From positions 1 through 14,686 of the forward strand of contig CAAGNN010000108.1 of the NCBI GenBank assembly GCA_900771325.1: a stretch of DNA of 14,686 bases, written 5' to 3'. Positions 1-7,212 of the stretch are shown here, one piece after another. The translations under genes and the position numbers were made by a program. The notes beneath the pieces were generated by a model that saw only the letters and a list, made by a program, of their open reading frames with translations, was not told the origin of the DNA and searched no databases. Each line of letters begins with the position of its first letter. Position 1 is the first letter of the stretch. The stretch is from Kiritimatiellia bacterium (GTDB lineage Bacteria; Verrucomicrobiota; Kiritimatiellia; RFP12; DVOR01).

Positions 1-1139
1 AGCTCGCGGATGATGTCCTTGTCGCAATCCTTGCAGAAGCGGCCGCGCCAGGCTTCGGGGGCGGGGGCGGTGAAGGCGCAGCCTTCGTCCATCGGGTCCT
101 CGAGGGTGATGCCGGCGGCTGAGCAGACGCGGAAGTCGTCTTCGCCGTAGGCCGGGGCGTTGTGCACCAGGCCGGTGCCGTCGGTGGTGGTGACGTAGTC
201 ATCGGTCAGGACCACGAAGGCGTTGGGCTTGTCCTTGTAGTAGGGGAAGATGGGCTCGTAACGGATGCCCTTGAGGTCGGCGCCCTTGAGCTTTTCGAGG
301 ATCTCGACCTTGGGGTTCTTACCGAAGACGGCGGTGAGGCGGCTTTCGGCGAGGATGTAGACCGCGCCATCGGCGTCCTTGACGGCGAGGTAGTCAATCT
401 CCGGGCCGGCGCAGATGGCGAAGTTGGTGAGCAGCGTCCAGGGCGTGGTGGTCCAGACGAGGAGGTAGGCCTCGCTGCCCCAGGCGGAGTGCGCGCCTTC
501 GGTGATGCGGCAGCGGACGGTGACGGCGGGGTCCTGCACGTCCTTGTAGTTGCTGCCGGCCTCGAAGTTAGAGAGGGGTGTGGAGAGCTTCCACGAATAG
601 GGCATAATGCGGTGGCTCTTGTAGATGCGCCCCTGGTCCCACAGCTGCTTGAAGACCCACCAGACCGACTCCATAAAGCTCGGCTGCATGGTCTTGTAGT
701 CGTTGTCGAAGTCCACCCAGCGGCCCATACGGGTGACCGTCTCGCGCCATTGCGAGACGTAGCGCAGCACCATCGCGCGGCACTGCTCGTTGAAGGCTTC
801 TACCCCGTGCTGGCGGATCTCGTAGGCGCCATTGACGCCCAGGGCTTCCTGCGCCAAGGCCTCAATGGGCAGACCGTGGCAGTCCCAGCCAAAGCGCCGC
901 TCCACGTAGTGCCCGCGCATCGTCTGGTAGCGCGGCACAATGTCCTTAATCGTCCCGGCCAGGAGGTGCCCGTAGTGCGGCAGACCGGTGGCGAAGGGCG
1001 GCCCATCGTAGAAACGGAAGACCGGCGCGCCGCGCCGCTGCTCGAGGCTCTTGGCAAAGGTGCCTTCGCTCTCCCAGAGCTTCAGCACGGCTTCTTCATT
1101 CTTGGCAAAGTCGGGACGGTTCGAGACGGGGGTAAACAT
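1..1139 (-). CDS. ileS: Isoleucyl-tRNA synthetase, eukaryote-like type 2 (N-terminal part)
   Basis: Charges tRNA-Ile with isoleucine in the cytoplasm. The first ~379 residues are present; the gene runs off the window start, so the KMSKS motif and anticodon-binding domain are not seen. Visible class I features are the HYGH signature (residues 55-58) inside the block DGPPFATGLPHYGH, then WDCHGLPIE (85-93), and the start of the CP1 editing domain with WTTTPWT (229-235). The wording of the first block (FATGLPHYGHLLAGTIKDIV) is that of the eukaryote-like type 2 IleRS, not the common bacterial type, which has NGxIHIGH. The ATG at 1139 gives a normal N-terminus (MFTPVSNRPDF). The ribosome-binding site is poor. 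It lies 29 bp after the EIIA gene and is probably the last visible gene of the tkt-lysS unit. The family call is secure; the type 2 call rests on the N-terminal motifs only. Confidence 0.97.
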   Translation of the reverse strand, partial: MFTPVSNRPDFAKNEEAVLKLWESEGTFAKSLEQRRGAPVFRFYDGPPFATGLPHYGHLLAGTIKDIVPRYQTMRGHYVERRFGWDCHGLPIEALAQEALGVNGAYEIRQHGVEAFNEQCRAMVLRYVSQWRETVTRMGRWVDFDNDYKTMQPSFMESVWWVFKQLWDQGRIYKSHRIMPYSWKLSTPLSNFEAGSNYKDVQDPAVTVRCRITEGAHSAWGSEAYLLVWTTTPWTLLTNFAICAGPEIDYLAVKDADGAVYILAESRLTAVFGKNPKVEILEKLKGADLKGIRYEPIFPYYKDKPNAFVVLTDDYVTTTDGTGLVHNAPAYGEDDFRVCSAAGITLEDPMDEGCAFTAPAPEAWRGRFCKDCDKDIIRE

Positions 1140-1168
1140 AGGTGCTCTAGCTGTTAGCGGTTGGCGGC

Positions 1169-1624
1169 TCAGCCGCGGAGGGCGGCGAGGACGGCGGCGC
1201 GGTCGGAGGCGGAGATGATGGCTTCTCGGGTGGTCGGATCCATCAGCTTGCGGCTGATGCTGCCGAGGAAGACCATATAGCCTGAGCCGGCGGAGGGGGG
1301 GACGAGCATCAGGATGACGACCTTGGTCGGCTCGCCATCGGGGGCGTCGGCCGCGAAGCCTTCCTTGTGTACGCCGATGGCGCAGACGAGTTCCTCGACC
1401 ACGTCGGTGCGGCCGTGGGGGAGGGCAATCTCGTCGGTCATCACGGTGGAGGCGGACATTTCGCGGCGGACGATGGCCTGCTTGGCTTCGTCCTTCTTGG
1501 CCTCGGGGAGGGCACCGGCGGCGACGAGCGCGTCCATCAGCTCGGCGATGACGCCAAAGATGTCTTCGCTGCGCAGCGAGGTGACGACCACGGCCTTGTC
1601 CAACATCGTGTCATAGGTGTTCAT
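1169..1624 (-). CDS. PtsN-like PTS EIIA domain protein
   Basis: A single-domain protein of 151 residues with the PTS EIIA type 2 (fructose/nitrogen) fold. The phosphorylatable histidine is His70 in the motif DEIALPHGRT, preceded by the usual helix and the TVMTDEIA strand. The later segment PTKVVILMLVPP followed by GYMVFLGSISRKL matches the central strand and helix of EIIA-Ntr proteins. No EIIB or EIIC membrane domain is nearby, so a regulatory rather than sugar-transport role is likely. The start ATG at 1624 has an AAAGG ribosome-binding site at a suitable distance. It sits 24 bp after the aminotransferase gene and 29 bp before ileS. Its target cannot be read from the sequence. A second EIIA-containing gene lies at 7412. 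Confidence 0.88.
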   Translation of the reverse strand: MNTYDTMLDKAVVVTSLRSEDIFGVIAELMDALVAAGALPEAKKDEAKQAIVRREMSASTVMTDEIALPHGRTDVVEELVCAIGVHKEGFAADAPDGEPTKVVILMLVPPSAGSGYMVFLGSISRKLMDPTTREAIISASDRAAVLAALRG

Positions 1625-1648
1625 AGTGCAACCTTTCGTTCAGAGTGT

Positions 1649-2617
1649 TCACATATAGGCGATACGCAACGCTTCGTTTTCCAGCGTATCGCGTTCGATG
1701 AGCGCGTCAAGGGCCCGGCCGATGGGCCCGGGCTTACCGTCGCCGACCTTGCGGCCATTGTATTCCACCACGGAGGCGACGTTGAGGGTGGTGCCGACGG
1801 CGAGGATTTCGTGCGCTTCGTAGAGCTCTTCCTCGCGGATGGGGCGGAAGACCACGCCCTTGAGCGTGCCTTCGCTCTCCAGCTTCTGGGCCAACTCCGA
1901 GACGCGCAGCATCGTCGTCCCGGCCAGGACGGTGTCCAACGGCGGGAAGACGAGGCGGCCCTTCTTGGAGACGATGCCGATATTCTCGGTGGCGCTTTCG
2001 GTGATGTGGCCGTGGGGATCCACGCCCACCATAAAGTCCACGTGCCAAATCTCGGCTTCGCCCTTCATCAGCACATTGGGGATATAGTTGCAGGTCTTGG
2101 CCGTGGCGAAGACCGGCGGTTTGATGGGCACGCGGCTCTTACGCAGCTTGGCGCCCTCGGGGTGGCGCTTCATAAAGGGCTCGCCGCCGCCGTAGATGAG
2201 AATGTAGAGGGCCGAGCCTTCGCTTTCGGTGGGCGAGACGCCCATCCCGCCGGGCCCGCGGCTGAGCACCACGCGCACCGCGCAATTCGGTTGTGCGGCC
2301 ACCTCCAGCGCCTCGAGCACCTTGGCCCGCAACGCTTCGGGCCCGCGCCGAAACGCGAGCCCGACCTGGTAGGCACTCCGCTGCAACCGCTGCAAATGCG
2401 CGTCGAGATTATAGACCGCGCCATTGAGGCACTTCATCGTCTCGAAGACGCCGTCGCCGCGGTGCGTCAGGTGGTCATCAAAGGGGATAACCATCAAGCC
2501 GGGATCGCGCACATAGCCATCCCACAGGCTCGAATAGAACAGGTGGTAAGGCGTGCGCTTCGAGCCCGTTGCCTTCTGCAACGTCTCGACGAAGTCCTGG
2601 GGACCAATCTCTCTCAT
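1649..2617 (-). CDS. Class IV PLP-dependent aminotransferase (branched-chain / D-amino acid / aminodeoxychorismate lyase family)
   Basis: A fold-type IV PLP enzyme of 322 residues, near the family's usual length. Visible features are the N-terminal block DDHLTHRGDGVFETM (47-61), the PLP-binding lysine Lys174 in AKTCNYIPNVL, the conserved glutamate in HITESATENI (204-213), and the phosphate-binding LAGTTMLRV (231-239). Together these place it with IlvE, Dat and PabC. The exact substrate (branched-chain 2-oxo acid, D-alanine, or aminodeoxychorismate cleavage) cannot be fixed by eye. I chose the ATG at 2617. A longer reading from 2689 would start inside lysS and adds only Ala/Gly-rich residues across a promoter. 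The chosen ATG has little room for a ribosome-binding site and may be translated from a leaderless message. It is followed 24 bp later by the EIIA gene. Confidence 0.9.
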   Translation of the reverse strand: MREIGPQDFVETLQKATGSKRTPYHLFYSSLWDGYVRDPGLMVIPFDDHLTHRGDGVFETMKCLNGAVYNLDAHLQRLQRSAYQVGLAFRRGPEALRAKVLEALEVAAQPNCAVRVVLSRGPGGMGVSPTESEGSALYILIYGGGEPFMKRHPEGAKLRKSRVPIKPPVFATAKTCNYIPNVLMKGEAEIWHVDFMVGVDPHGHITESATENIGIVSKKGRLVFPPLDTVLAGTTMLRVSELAQKLESEGTLKGVVFRPIREEELYEAHEILAVGTTLNVASVVEYNGRKVGDGKPGPIGRALDALIERDTLENEALRIAYM

Positions 2618-2652
2618 ACCTATAAGATAACACACCCGCGCGGCGGCCGCAA
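2617..2652 (-). promoter_or_regulatory. Sigma-70-type promoter predicting leaderless aminotransferase mRNA
   Basis: On the minus strand, a -35 TTGCGG (2652-2647) is followed by a 17-bp spacer and a -10 TATCTT (2629-2624) preceded by TGT, an extended -10. Counting seven bases past the -10 puts transcription start on or next to the A of the ATG at 2617. It lies in the 55-bp gap after lysS, so it would be an internal promoter. Seen as a motif match only. Confidence 0.6.
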
Positions 2653-2672
2653 GCGTGCCGCCCGCAGCCCCC

Positions 2673-4142
2673 TTACGCGGAGGCTGCACCGCCCTCCTTC
2701 ATCTGCGGGAAGAGGAGTACATCGCGGATGGCCTCGGTGCCGGTGAGGAACATCACCAGGCGGTCGATGCCCATTCCGAGGCCGCCGGTGGGCGGCATCC
2801 CGTACTCCAGGGCCTCGACGAAGTCCTGGTCAAGCGGCTCGGCATCGGCCTCCACCTGGCGGGCGAAGGCTTCACGCTGGGCATCGGGGTTGTTCTGTTC
2901 GGTGTACCCGGGGCAGAGCTCGCGCCCGGCCACCACGAACTCGAAGACATCCACCAACTCCGGGTCATCGGGGCACGCCTTGGCCAGGGGCACATACTGC
3001 TTGGGAATGCGCGTGACGAAGGTCGGCTGCATCAGGGTGCGCTCGATGAGCTTATCATAGACCTCATGCGAGAGGGTGAGCATATCGACGATCTCGGGGG
3101 TGAGTTGGAGCCCCTGCTCGACGGCGCGGGCCTTGGCGGCCTCGTAGTCGAGCGTGAACCAATCCTCGCCCATTCGCTCCTTGATGAGGTCCTGCTGGGC
3201 CACCTCGCGGTAGGGCGGCTCGAAGTTGATGACGGTCTTCTCCTCGCCCGAGCCGTAGGCCACCTGACGCGAGCCCAGGACCGTGTCGCAGAGGTAGGGC
3301 AGCAGGCCCTCGACGAGGTTCTTCATCGAGGTGCGGTCGCCATAGGCCTCATAGACCTCCAGCACGGTGAACTCGGGGTTGTGCGTGCGGTCGATGCCCT
3401 CGTTGCGGAAGTCCTTGCCCAGCTCGAAGATCTTGTCGAAGCCGCCGACGAGCAGGCGCTTGAGGTAAAGCTCCGGGGCGATGCGCAGGACCATCTCGCG
3501 GTCGAGCGCGTTGTGGTGGGTGACGAAGGGCTTGGCTGCGGCGCCGCCGGCCTGTGGCTGCATAATCGGCGTCTCCACCTCCACGAAGCCGCGCGAGGAG
3601 AGGAAGTTGCGGATGCCCAGGAGGATCTTGTGGCGGGCGTCGAAGCGCTTACGGCTCTCGGGGTTGGACATCAGGTCCAGGTAGCGCCGGCGGTAGCGAT
3701 CCTCGGTGTTCTGCAGACCGTGCCACTTCTCCGGCGGCTGGCGGATGGCCTTGGAGAGCAACTCCCACTCGGCCACGGCCACAGTCTGCTCGCCGGCCTG
3801 GGTGGTAAAGAGCGTGCCCTTGACGCCGATGATGTCGCCCAGGTCCAAGAGCTTGGCCGCGTTGTAGGCCTCCTCGCCCACCTCGTCGCGTTTGAGCAGG
3901 ATCTGGAAGGCATCCGAGCCGTCGTTGAGGTGGATGAACATCAGCTTGCCCATCCGCCGCTTGGTCTGAATACGCCCGGCCACGGCTGCGGCCTTCCCCT
4001 CGGCAAAGCCTGCGCGCGTCTCCTGCAAGGTGCCGGTACGCGCAAAGGCGCGGCCGTAGGGCGCGTAGCCCGCAGCCTCTAGCTTTGCGCGGTTCTCAAT
4101 CCGCTGCGCCCGATACTGGTCTTCGCTCAATTCCTGCGCCAT
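2673..4142 (-). CDS. lysS: Lysyl-tRNA synthetase, class II
   Basis: Attaches lysine to tRNA-Lys in the cytoplasm. The 489 residues match a full class II LysRS. An N-terminal OB-fold anticodon-binding domain (about 50-135, with VAGRIQTKRRMGKLMFIHL) is followed by the catalytic core. That core has motif 1 (FVEVETPIMQ, 186-195), motif 2 (FRNEGIDRTHNPEFT, 245-259) and motif 3 (GLGMGIDRLVMF, 454-465). The lysine-pocket stretch reads ELCPGYTEQNNP, where many LysRS have EIGNGFSELNDP. The specificity glutamate (equivalent to E. coli Glu428) is kept, but the asparagine before it is a proline. The ATG at 4142 is preceded by GGGAG at good spacing. It starts 13 bp after the tkt stop, so it is very likely co-transcribed with tkt. 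Confidence 0.98.
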   Translation of the reverse strand: MAQELSEDQYRAQRIENRAKLEAAGYAPYGRAFARTGTLQETRAGFAEGKAAAVAGRIQTKRRMGKLMFIHLNDGSDAFQILLKRDEVGEEAYNAAKLLDLGDIIGVKGTLFTTQAGEQTVAVAEWELLSKAIRQPPEKWHGLQNTEDRYRRRYLDLMSNPESRKRFDARHKILLGIRNFLSSRGFVEVETPIMQPQAGGAAAKPFVTHHNALDREMVLRIAPELYLKRLLVGGFDKIFELGKDFRNEGIDRTHNPEFTVLEVYEAYGDRTSMKNLVEGLLPYLCDTVLGSRQVAYGSGEEKTVINFEPPYREVAQQDLIKERMGEDWFTLDYEAAKARAVEQGLQLTPEIVDMLTLSHEVYDKLIERTLMQPTFVTRIPKQYVPLAKACPDDPELVDVFEFVVAGRELCPGYTEQNNPDAQREAFARQVEADAEPLDQDFVEALEYGMPPTGGLGMGIDRLVMFLTGTEAIRDVLLFPQMKEGGAASA

Positions 4143-4155
4143 TGTTGCGTCTCCC

Positions 4156-6159
4156 TTACGCCAAATAGTTGTTCACCAGTTCGGTCAAGTGCTCGGCCGT
4201 GAAGCCAAAGTGCTTGGCCAGCACCCCGGACGGACCCGACGCGCCAAAGCCCTTCATCGTCAGCGAGATTCCCTCGCTGCCCAGATAGCGCTCCCAGCCG
4301 AAGGGCGAAGCCGCCTCCACGGCAATGCGCTTGGTGACCGCCTTGGGCAGCACCGCCTCGCGATAGGCCGCGCTCTGCGCCTCGAAGAGGTCCCAGCTGG
4401 GCATCGAGACCACGCGCAGGTTGCGCGTATCGGCCTGCGCCACCTCCAGCGCCAGGGAGACCTCCGAGCCCGAGGCCATCAGAATCGCCTCCGGCTGCTG
4501 CTCGGGGTTGCGCTGCCAAAGCACATAGGCACCCTTGGCCACATACGCCGCCGAGGGATAGTCGCTGCGGTCCAGCACCGGCAAGTTCTGGCGCGAGAGC
4601 AAGAGCGCCGTCGGCCCGGTGGTGCGGCGCAACGCCACCTCCCACGCCGCCGCCGTCTCCGTGGCATCGGCCGGACGCAGCACGCAGACGTTTGGCATTG
4701 CGCGCATCGCCGGCAGCTGCTCGATGGGCTCGTGCGTCGGCCCATCCTCGCCCACATAGAAGCTATCGTGCGTCAGCACATAGATCACCGGCAGCCCCAT
4801 CAGCGCCGCCACGCGAATCACCGGCCGGCAATAGTCGCAGAAGACGAAGAAGGTGCCGCCGAAGCAACGGAAGCCACCGTGGCTGGTGAGGCCATTCATC
4901 ACCGCCGCCATTCCCAGCTCGCGCACGCCAAAGTGGAAGTTCCGCCCGCCGAAGCGCTTGGGCCCGATGTCCCCGAGCCCGTGCAGATAGGTCATATTCG
5001 AGGGTGCCAAGTCCGCCGACCCGCCCACCAGCCACGGCAACGCCGGCGCAAGCGCATTGAGCACCTTGCCCGAGGCCACGCGCGTGGAGACCGGCTTATC
5101 CTCCCAGGTGGGCATCAGCGCGGCCAACTTCTTCGCCGTCGGCAGCGCCTGCTCGTGCATTGCCTCCCAGGCGTGCTTCACTCGCGCGTGGGCCTCGAAG
5201 TACTTCCGCACCTGGCGCTCCCAACGTCGGCGGAGGCGCCCAGTCTGCATCTGGCGCGTGGCAAACTTCTCGCGCACCTCGTCGCTCACCACGAAGTGTT
5301 CATCGGGGTTGAAGCCCAGGGCCTCCTTCATCAGGCGCACCTCCTCTTCCCCCAGCGGCGCGCCGTGGCAGGAAGCGCTGTCAGCCTTGTTCGGCGAGCC
5401 CTTGCCGATAATCGTGTTGCAGATCACCAACACGGGCTTGGCCACCGAGCGCGTTGCCCGATGGAAAGCGCGCGCAAGGCTGTCAAAGTCGTGCCCATTG
5501 CAGGTGTAGACCTGCCAGCCGTAGGCGCGGAAGCGGCTGGCCGTGTCGTCCATCATCGCGTCGGCCACATCGCCTTCAATCGAGATTCGGTTCGAGTCGT
5601 AAATCACCACCAGCTTGTTCAGCCCCAGCGTCCCGGCCAGCGAAGCGGCCTCGTGCGAAATCCCCTCCTCCAAGTCCCCGTCCCCGCAGGTGACCCACGT
5701 GCGGTGGTCGACCAGCTTCAGCTCCGGCGTATTAAAGCGTTCGGCCAACATCCGCTCGGCAATCGCCATCCCCACCGCCGCGCCAAGGCCCTGCCCCAAC
5801 GGCCCGGTCGTTGTCTCCACCCCCGGCACCACGCCAAACTCCGGGTGCCCGGGCGTCTTGCTCCCCAGCTGCCGGAAGTGCTTCAGATCCTCCAGCGACA
5901 AATCGTAGCCCGCCAAGTGCTCCAACGCATAGAGCAGCGACGACCCGTGCCCGCCGGACATCACAAAGCGGTCGCGGTCCGCCCACGTCGGTGCCGACCC
6001 ATCCACCTTTAGAAAGTACAGCCAAAGCACCGCCATTGCATCCGCCAAACTCAACGCCACGCCCGGGTGCCCAGACTTCGCCGCCTGCACCTCGTCTGCC
6101 GCCAGACAACGCAACGTATTCGCAACCAACTGCAAGGCCTTCTGCCGCTTCTGTTCCAT
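4156..6159 (-). CDS. tkt: Transketolase
   Basis: A TPP enzyme moving two-carbon ketol units between sugar phosphates in the non-oxidative pentose phosphate pathway. Full length at 667 residues (E. coli TktA has 663). Motifs in order: SGHPG with His31, GGHGSSLLYAL (69-79), the TPP/metal motif GDGDLEEG (159-166) ending in DSN (188-190), the catalytic glutamate in GVRELGM (Glu414), and THDSFYVGEDGPTHEP (463-478). The C-terminal domain ends with VEAASPFGWERYLG and FGASGPSG, as in other transketolases. The ATG at 6159 has a GAGAGG ribosome-binding site and a clear promoter upstream. First gene of the minus-strand unit, 13 bp ahead of lysS. Confidence 0.98.
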   Translation of the reverse strand: MEQKRQKALQLVANTLRCLAADEVQAAKSGHPGVALSLADAMAVLWLYFLKVDGSAPTWADRDRFVMSGGHGSSLLYALEHLAGYDLSLEDLKHFRQLGSKTPGHPEFGVVPGVETTTGPLGQGLGAAVGMAIAERMLAERFNTPELKLVDHRTWVTCGDGDLEEGISHEAASLAGTLGLNKLVVIYDSNRISIEGDVADAMMDDTASRFRAYGWQVYTCNGHDFDSLARAFHRATRSVAKPVLVICNTIIGKGSPNKADSASCHGAPLGEEEVRLMKEALGFNPDEHFVVSDEVREKFATRQMQTGRLRRRWERQVRKYFEAHARVKHAWEAMHEQALPTAKKLAALMPTWEDKPVSTRVASGKVLNALAPALPWLVGGSADLAPSNMTYLHGLGDIGPKRFGGRNFHFGVRELGMAAVMNGLTSHGGFRCFGGTFFVFCDYCRPVIRVAALMGLPVIYVLTHDSFYVGEDGPTHEPIEQLPAMRAMPNVCVLRPADATETAAAWEVALRRTTGPTALLLSRQNLPVLDRSDYPSAAYVAKGAYVLWQRNPEQQPEAILMASGSEVSLALEVAQADTRNLRVVSMPSWDLFEAQSAAYREAVLPKAVTKRIAVEAASPFGWERYLGSEGISLTMKGFGASGPSGVLAKHFGFTAEHLTELVNNYLA

Positions 6160-6191
6160 CGCCGTGATAACCTCTCTAGGGGCTCAAAAGA

Positions 6192-6227
6192 AAGCAAAAG
6201 CATAGCACATCCCCCTAAACACCGCAA
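6192..6227 (-). promoter_or_regulatory. tkt promoter
   Basis: On the minus strand, -35 TTGCGG (6227-6222), a 17-bp spacer and -10 TATGCT (6204-6199) with an extended-10 TGC just before. The predicted start at about 6192 gives a 33-nt leader containing the GAGAGG site. The -35 is identical, at the same spacing, to the one before the aminotransferase gene. That supports it as a genuine promoter form in this genome. Confidence 0.65.
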
Positions 6228-6244
6228 CTCTCCCCGCTGCCGGC

Positions 6245-6280
6245 GTGACGAAAACGAGGATTTACGCTATGCTATGGGCC
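6245..6280 (+). promoter_or_regulatory. Promoter of the lipoprotein gene, divergent from tkt
   Basis: A -35-like GTGACG (6245-6250), a 17-bp spacer and a -10 TATGCT (6268-6273) on the plus strand. The predicted start near 6280 leaves a short leader that carries AAAGGA at 6285-6290. The -35 boxes of this promoter and the tkt promoter lie 17 bp apart, so one regulator could reach both. Confidence 0.5.
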
Positions 6281-6298
6281 AACGAAAGGAAGTCGAGA

Positions 6299-6871
6299 AT
6301 GAAACGGCAATGGTTTACAGGCCTTTTGGGCATCGTGCTCGGCACGCTGTTAGTGGGCTGCCAAAGCAGCTCGTGCGCGGTCATTGGCTCGGTCGAGGGT
6401 TCCCTCGCCTCCGAGCCAGCCCATCGCTGCCTCTCCCTCTGCCTGGGCTCCGCCACGGCCGTGCCGCCCAACCAGCTCACCTATCGCGGCCTCCTCCTTG
6501 GGCTGATGCACAACGCCCTCCCGCCCGAGGACATCCAGCGCGCCTTCCTCGACGAACGCTGCCACCTCAACGGCCTCTCCCTGCAACTCTTCGAGCAGAC
6601 CCAAGTGGGCACCGTGCGCGGCGCCGCCATCAGCGGCTTCTTTGCCGACATCGCCGAGCCCCAGGGCCTCCAACTCTCCCTCCTGGCCAACCGCGCCGAT
6701 GCCCTCTCTGGCCTCCAGATCGCCCTCGCGATGAATCGCACAACCGGTGAAGCCTGCGGCATCCAACTCGGTCTCCTCAATGTGGCCACCCAGCTCCACG
6801 GTCTCCAACTCGGCCTCCTCAACATCAATCGCTCTGGCTGGGTCCTCCCCCTCCTCAACTTCGCCTGGTAA
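6299..6871 (+). CDS. Small repeat lipoprotein (GLQLGLLN-type repeats)
   Basis: A predicted 190-residue lipoprotein. Residues 1-20 form a lipoprotein signal peptide (MKRQ, then a hydrophobic run) ending in the lipobox LVGC, so Cys21 would be lipidated. The second half holds about five repeats of some 15 residues beginning GLxL or GIQL: GLSLQLF (92), GLQLSLLAN (123), GLQIALAMN (138), GIQLGLLN (154) and GLQLGLLN (168). Repeats of this form are known from surface proteins such as the Leptospira LA_2272 type; I recall that family from memory and no search was done. I chose the ATG at 6299, not the in-frame ATG at 6245. It has AAAGGA 8 bases upstream and starts the signal peptide cleanly, and the promoter overlaps the longer reading. 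Function unknown. It stands alone and diverges from tkt. Confidence 0.82.
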   Translation: MKRQWFTGLLGIVLGTLLVGCQSSSCAVIGSVEGSLASEPAHRCLSLCLGSATAVPPNQLTYRGLLLGLMHNALPPEDIQRAFLDERCHLNGLSLQLFEQTQVGTVRGAAISGFFADIAEPQGLQLSLLANRADALSGLQIALAMNRTTGEACGIQLGLLNVATQLHGLQLGLLNINRSGWVLPLLNFAW

Positions 6872-6897
6872 CTGTTGGGGCTCGCTACGCTCGCAGC

Positions 6898-6925
6898 GGA
6901 CAGCTGACAGCCGACAGCGGACAGG
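6898..6925. repeat. Heptamer tandem repeat (NGACAGC x4)
   Basis: Four consecutive 7-base units, GGACAGC, TGACAGC, CGACAGC and GGACAGG, 27 bp after the lipoprotein stop codon. Only the first base varies between units, apart from the last base of the final unit. A different heptamer array occurs in the other gap at 14349. They resemble the short tandemly repeated heptamers described in cyanobacteria. Confidence 0.75.
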
Positions 6926-6960
6926 CTGAAGGTGGCCTGCTCCGCCCTAGCCTTCAAGCG

Positions 6961-7136
6961 CATCCGCCCCGGGTTCGAGGAGCATCCGCCCCAGGTTGAC
7001 CCCCGACCCGCCCCAGGTTCGAGGTGCATCCGCCCCGGGTTGGCCCCCGACCCGCCCCGGGTTCGAGGTGGACCTGCCCCGGGTTGGCCCCCGACCCGCC
7101 CCAGGTTCGAGGTGGACCCGCCCCGGGTTGACCCCC
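6961..7136. repeat. Tandem array of eight 22-bp units
   Basis: Eight head-to-tail 22-bp units, each with the core SAYCYGCCCCRGGTT. Tails alternate strictly between a CGAGGTG-like form (units 1, 3, 5, 7) and a GACCCCC or GGCCCCC form (units 2, 4, 6, 8), so the higher-order period is 44 bp. Where a unit begins GACCCG, it holds a small dyad, ACCCG-CCC-CGGGT. There are no spacers, so it is not a CRISPR array. Because 22 is not a multiple of 3, a protein reading would change frame in each unit. The same unit recurs at 14626. Confidence 0.93.
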
Positions 7137-7151
7137 GCCCCGGGGCGGGGG
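7132..7151. other. Perfect 20-bp GC palindrome
   Basis: C5-G-C4 followed directly by its reverse complement G4-C-G5, 10-bp arms with no loop, at the end of the 22-bp array. It could form a cruciform or a stem in RNA. No T-run follows, so it is not a standard rho-independent terminator. Confidence 0.7.
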
Positions 7152-7212
7152 GCTCCTTCACTTGCCGCTCGCGCGTGCGCGCGCGTACCTTATAAATACA
7201 AGGCCCTTCGCA

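Noticed and set aside
1367..2746. 459-residue open frame on the plus strand
   Set aside because: It is antisense to the EIIA and aminotransferase genes, whose motifs are clear. No start signal or domain.
2655..4082. 475-residue open frame on the plus strand
   Set aside because: It is antisense to lysS over its whole length and has the His/Leu/Gly-rich composition of a shadow frame.
4189..6012. 607-residue open frame on the plus strand
   Set aside because: It is antisense to tkt and rich in Arg and His without any domain.
6961..7136. CRISPR array
   Set aside because: The 22-bp units are directly joined with no unique spacers, and no cas gene is near.
7162..7200. Promoter at the TTATAAATA patch
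   Set aside because: The AT-rich patch is suggestive, but spacing to TTGCCG is 18 bp only for a poor TACCTT -10, and a better promoter lies nearer the gene.
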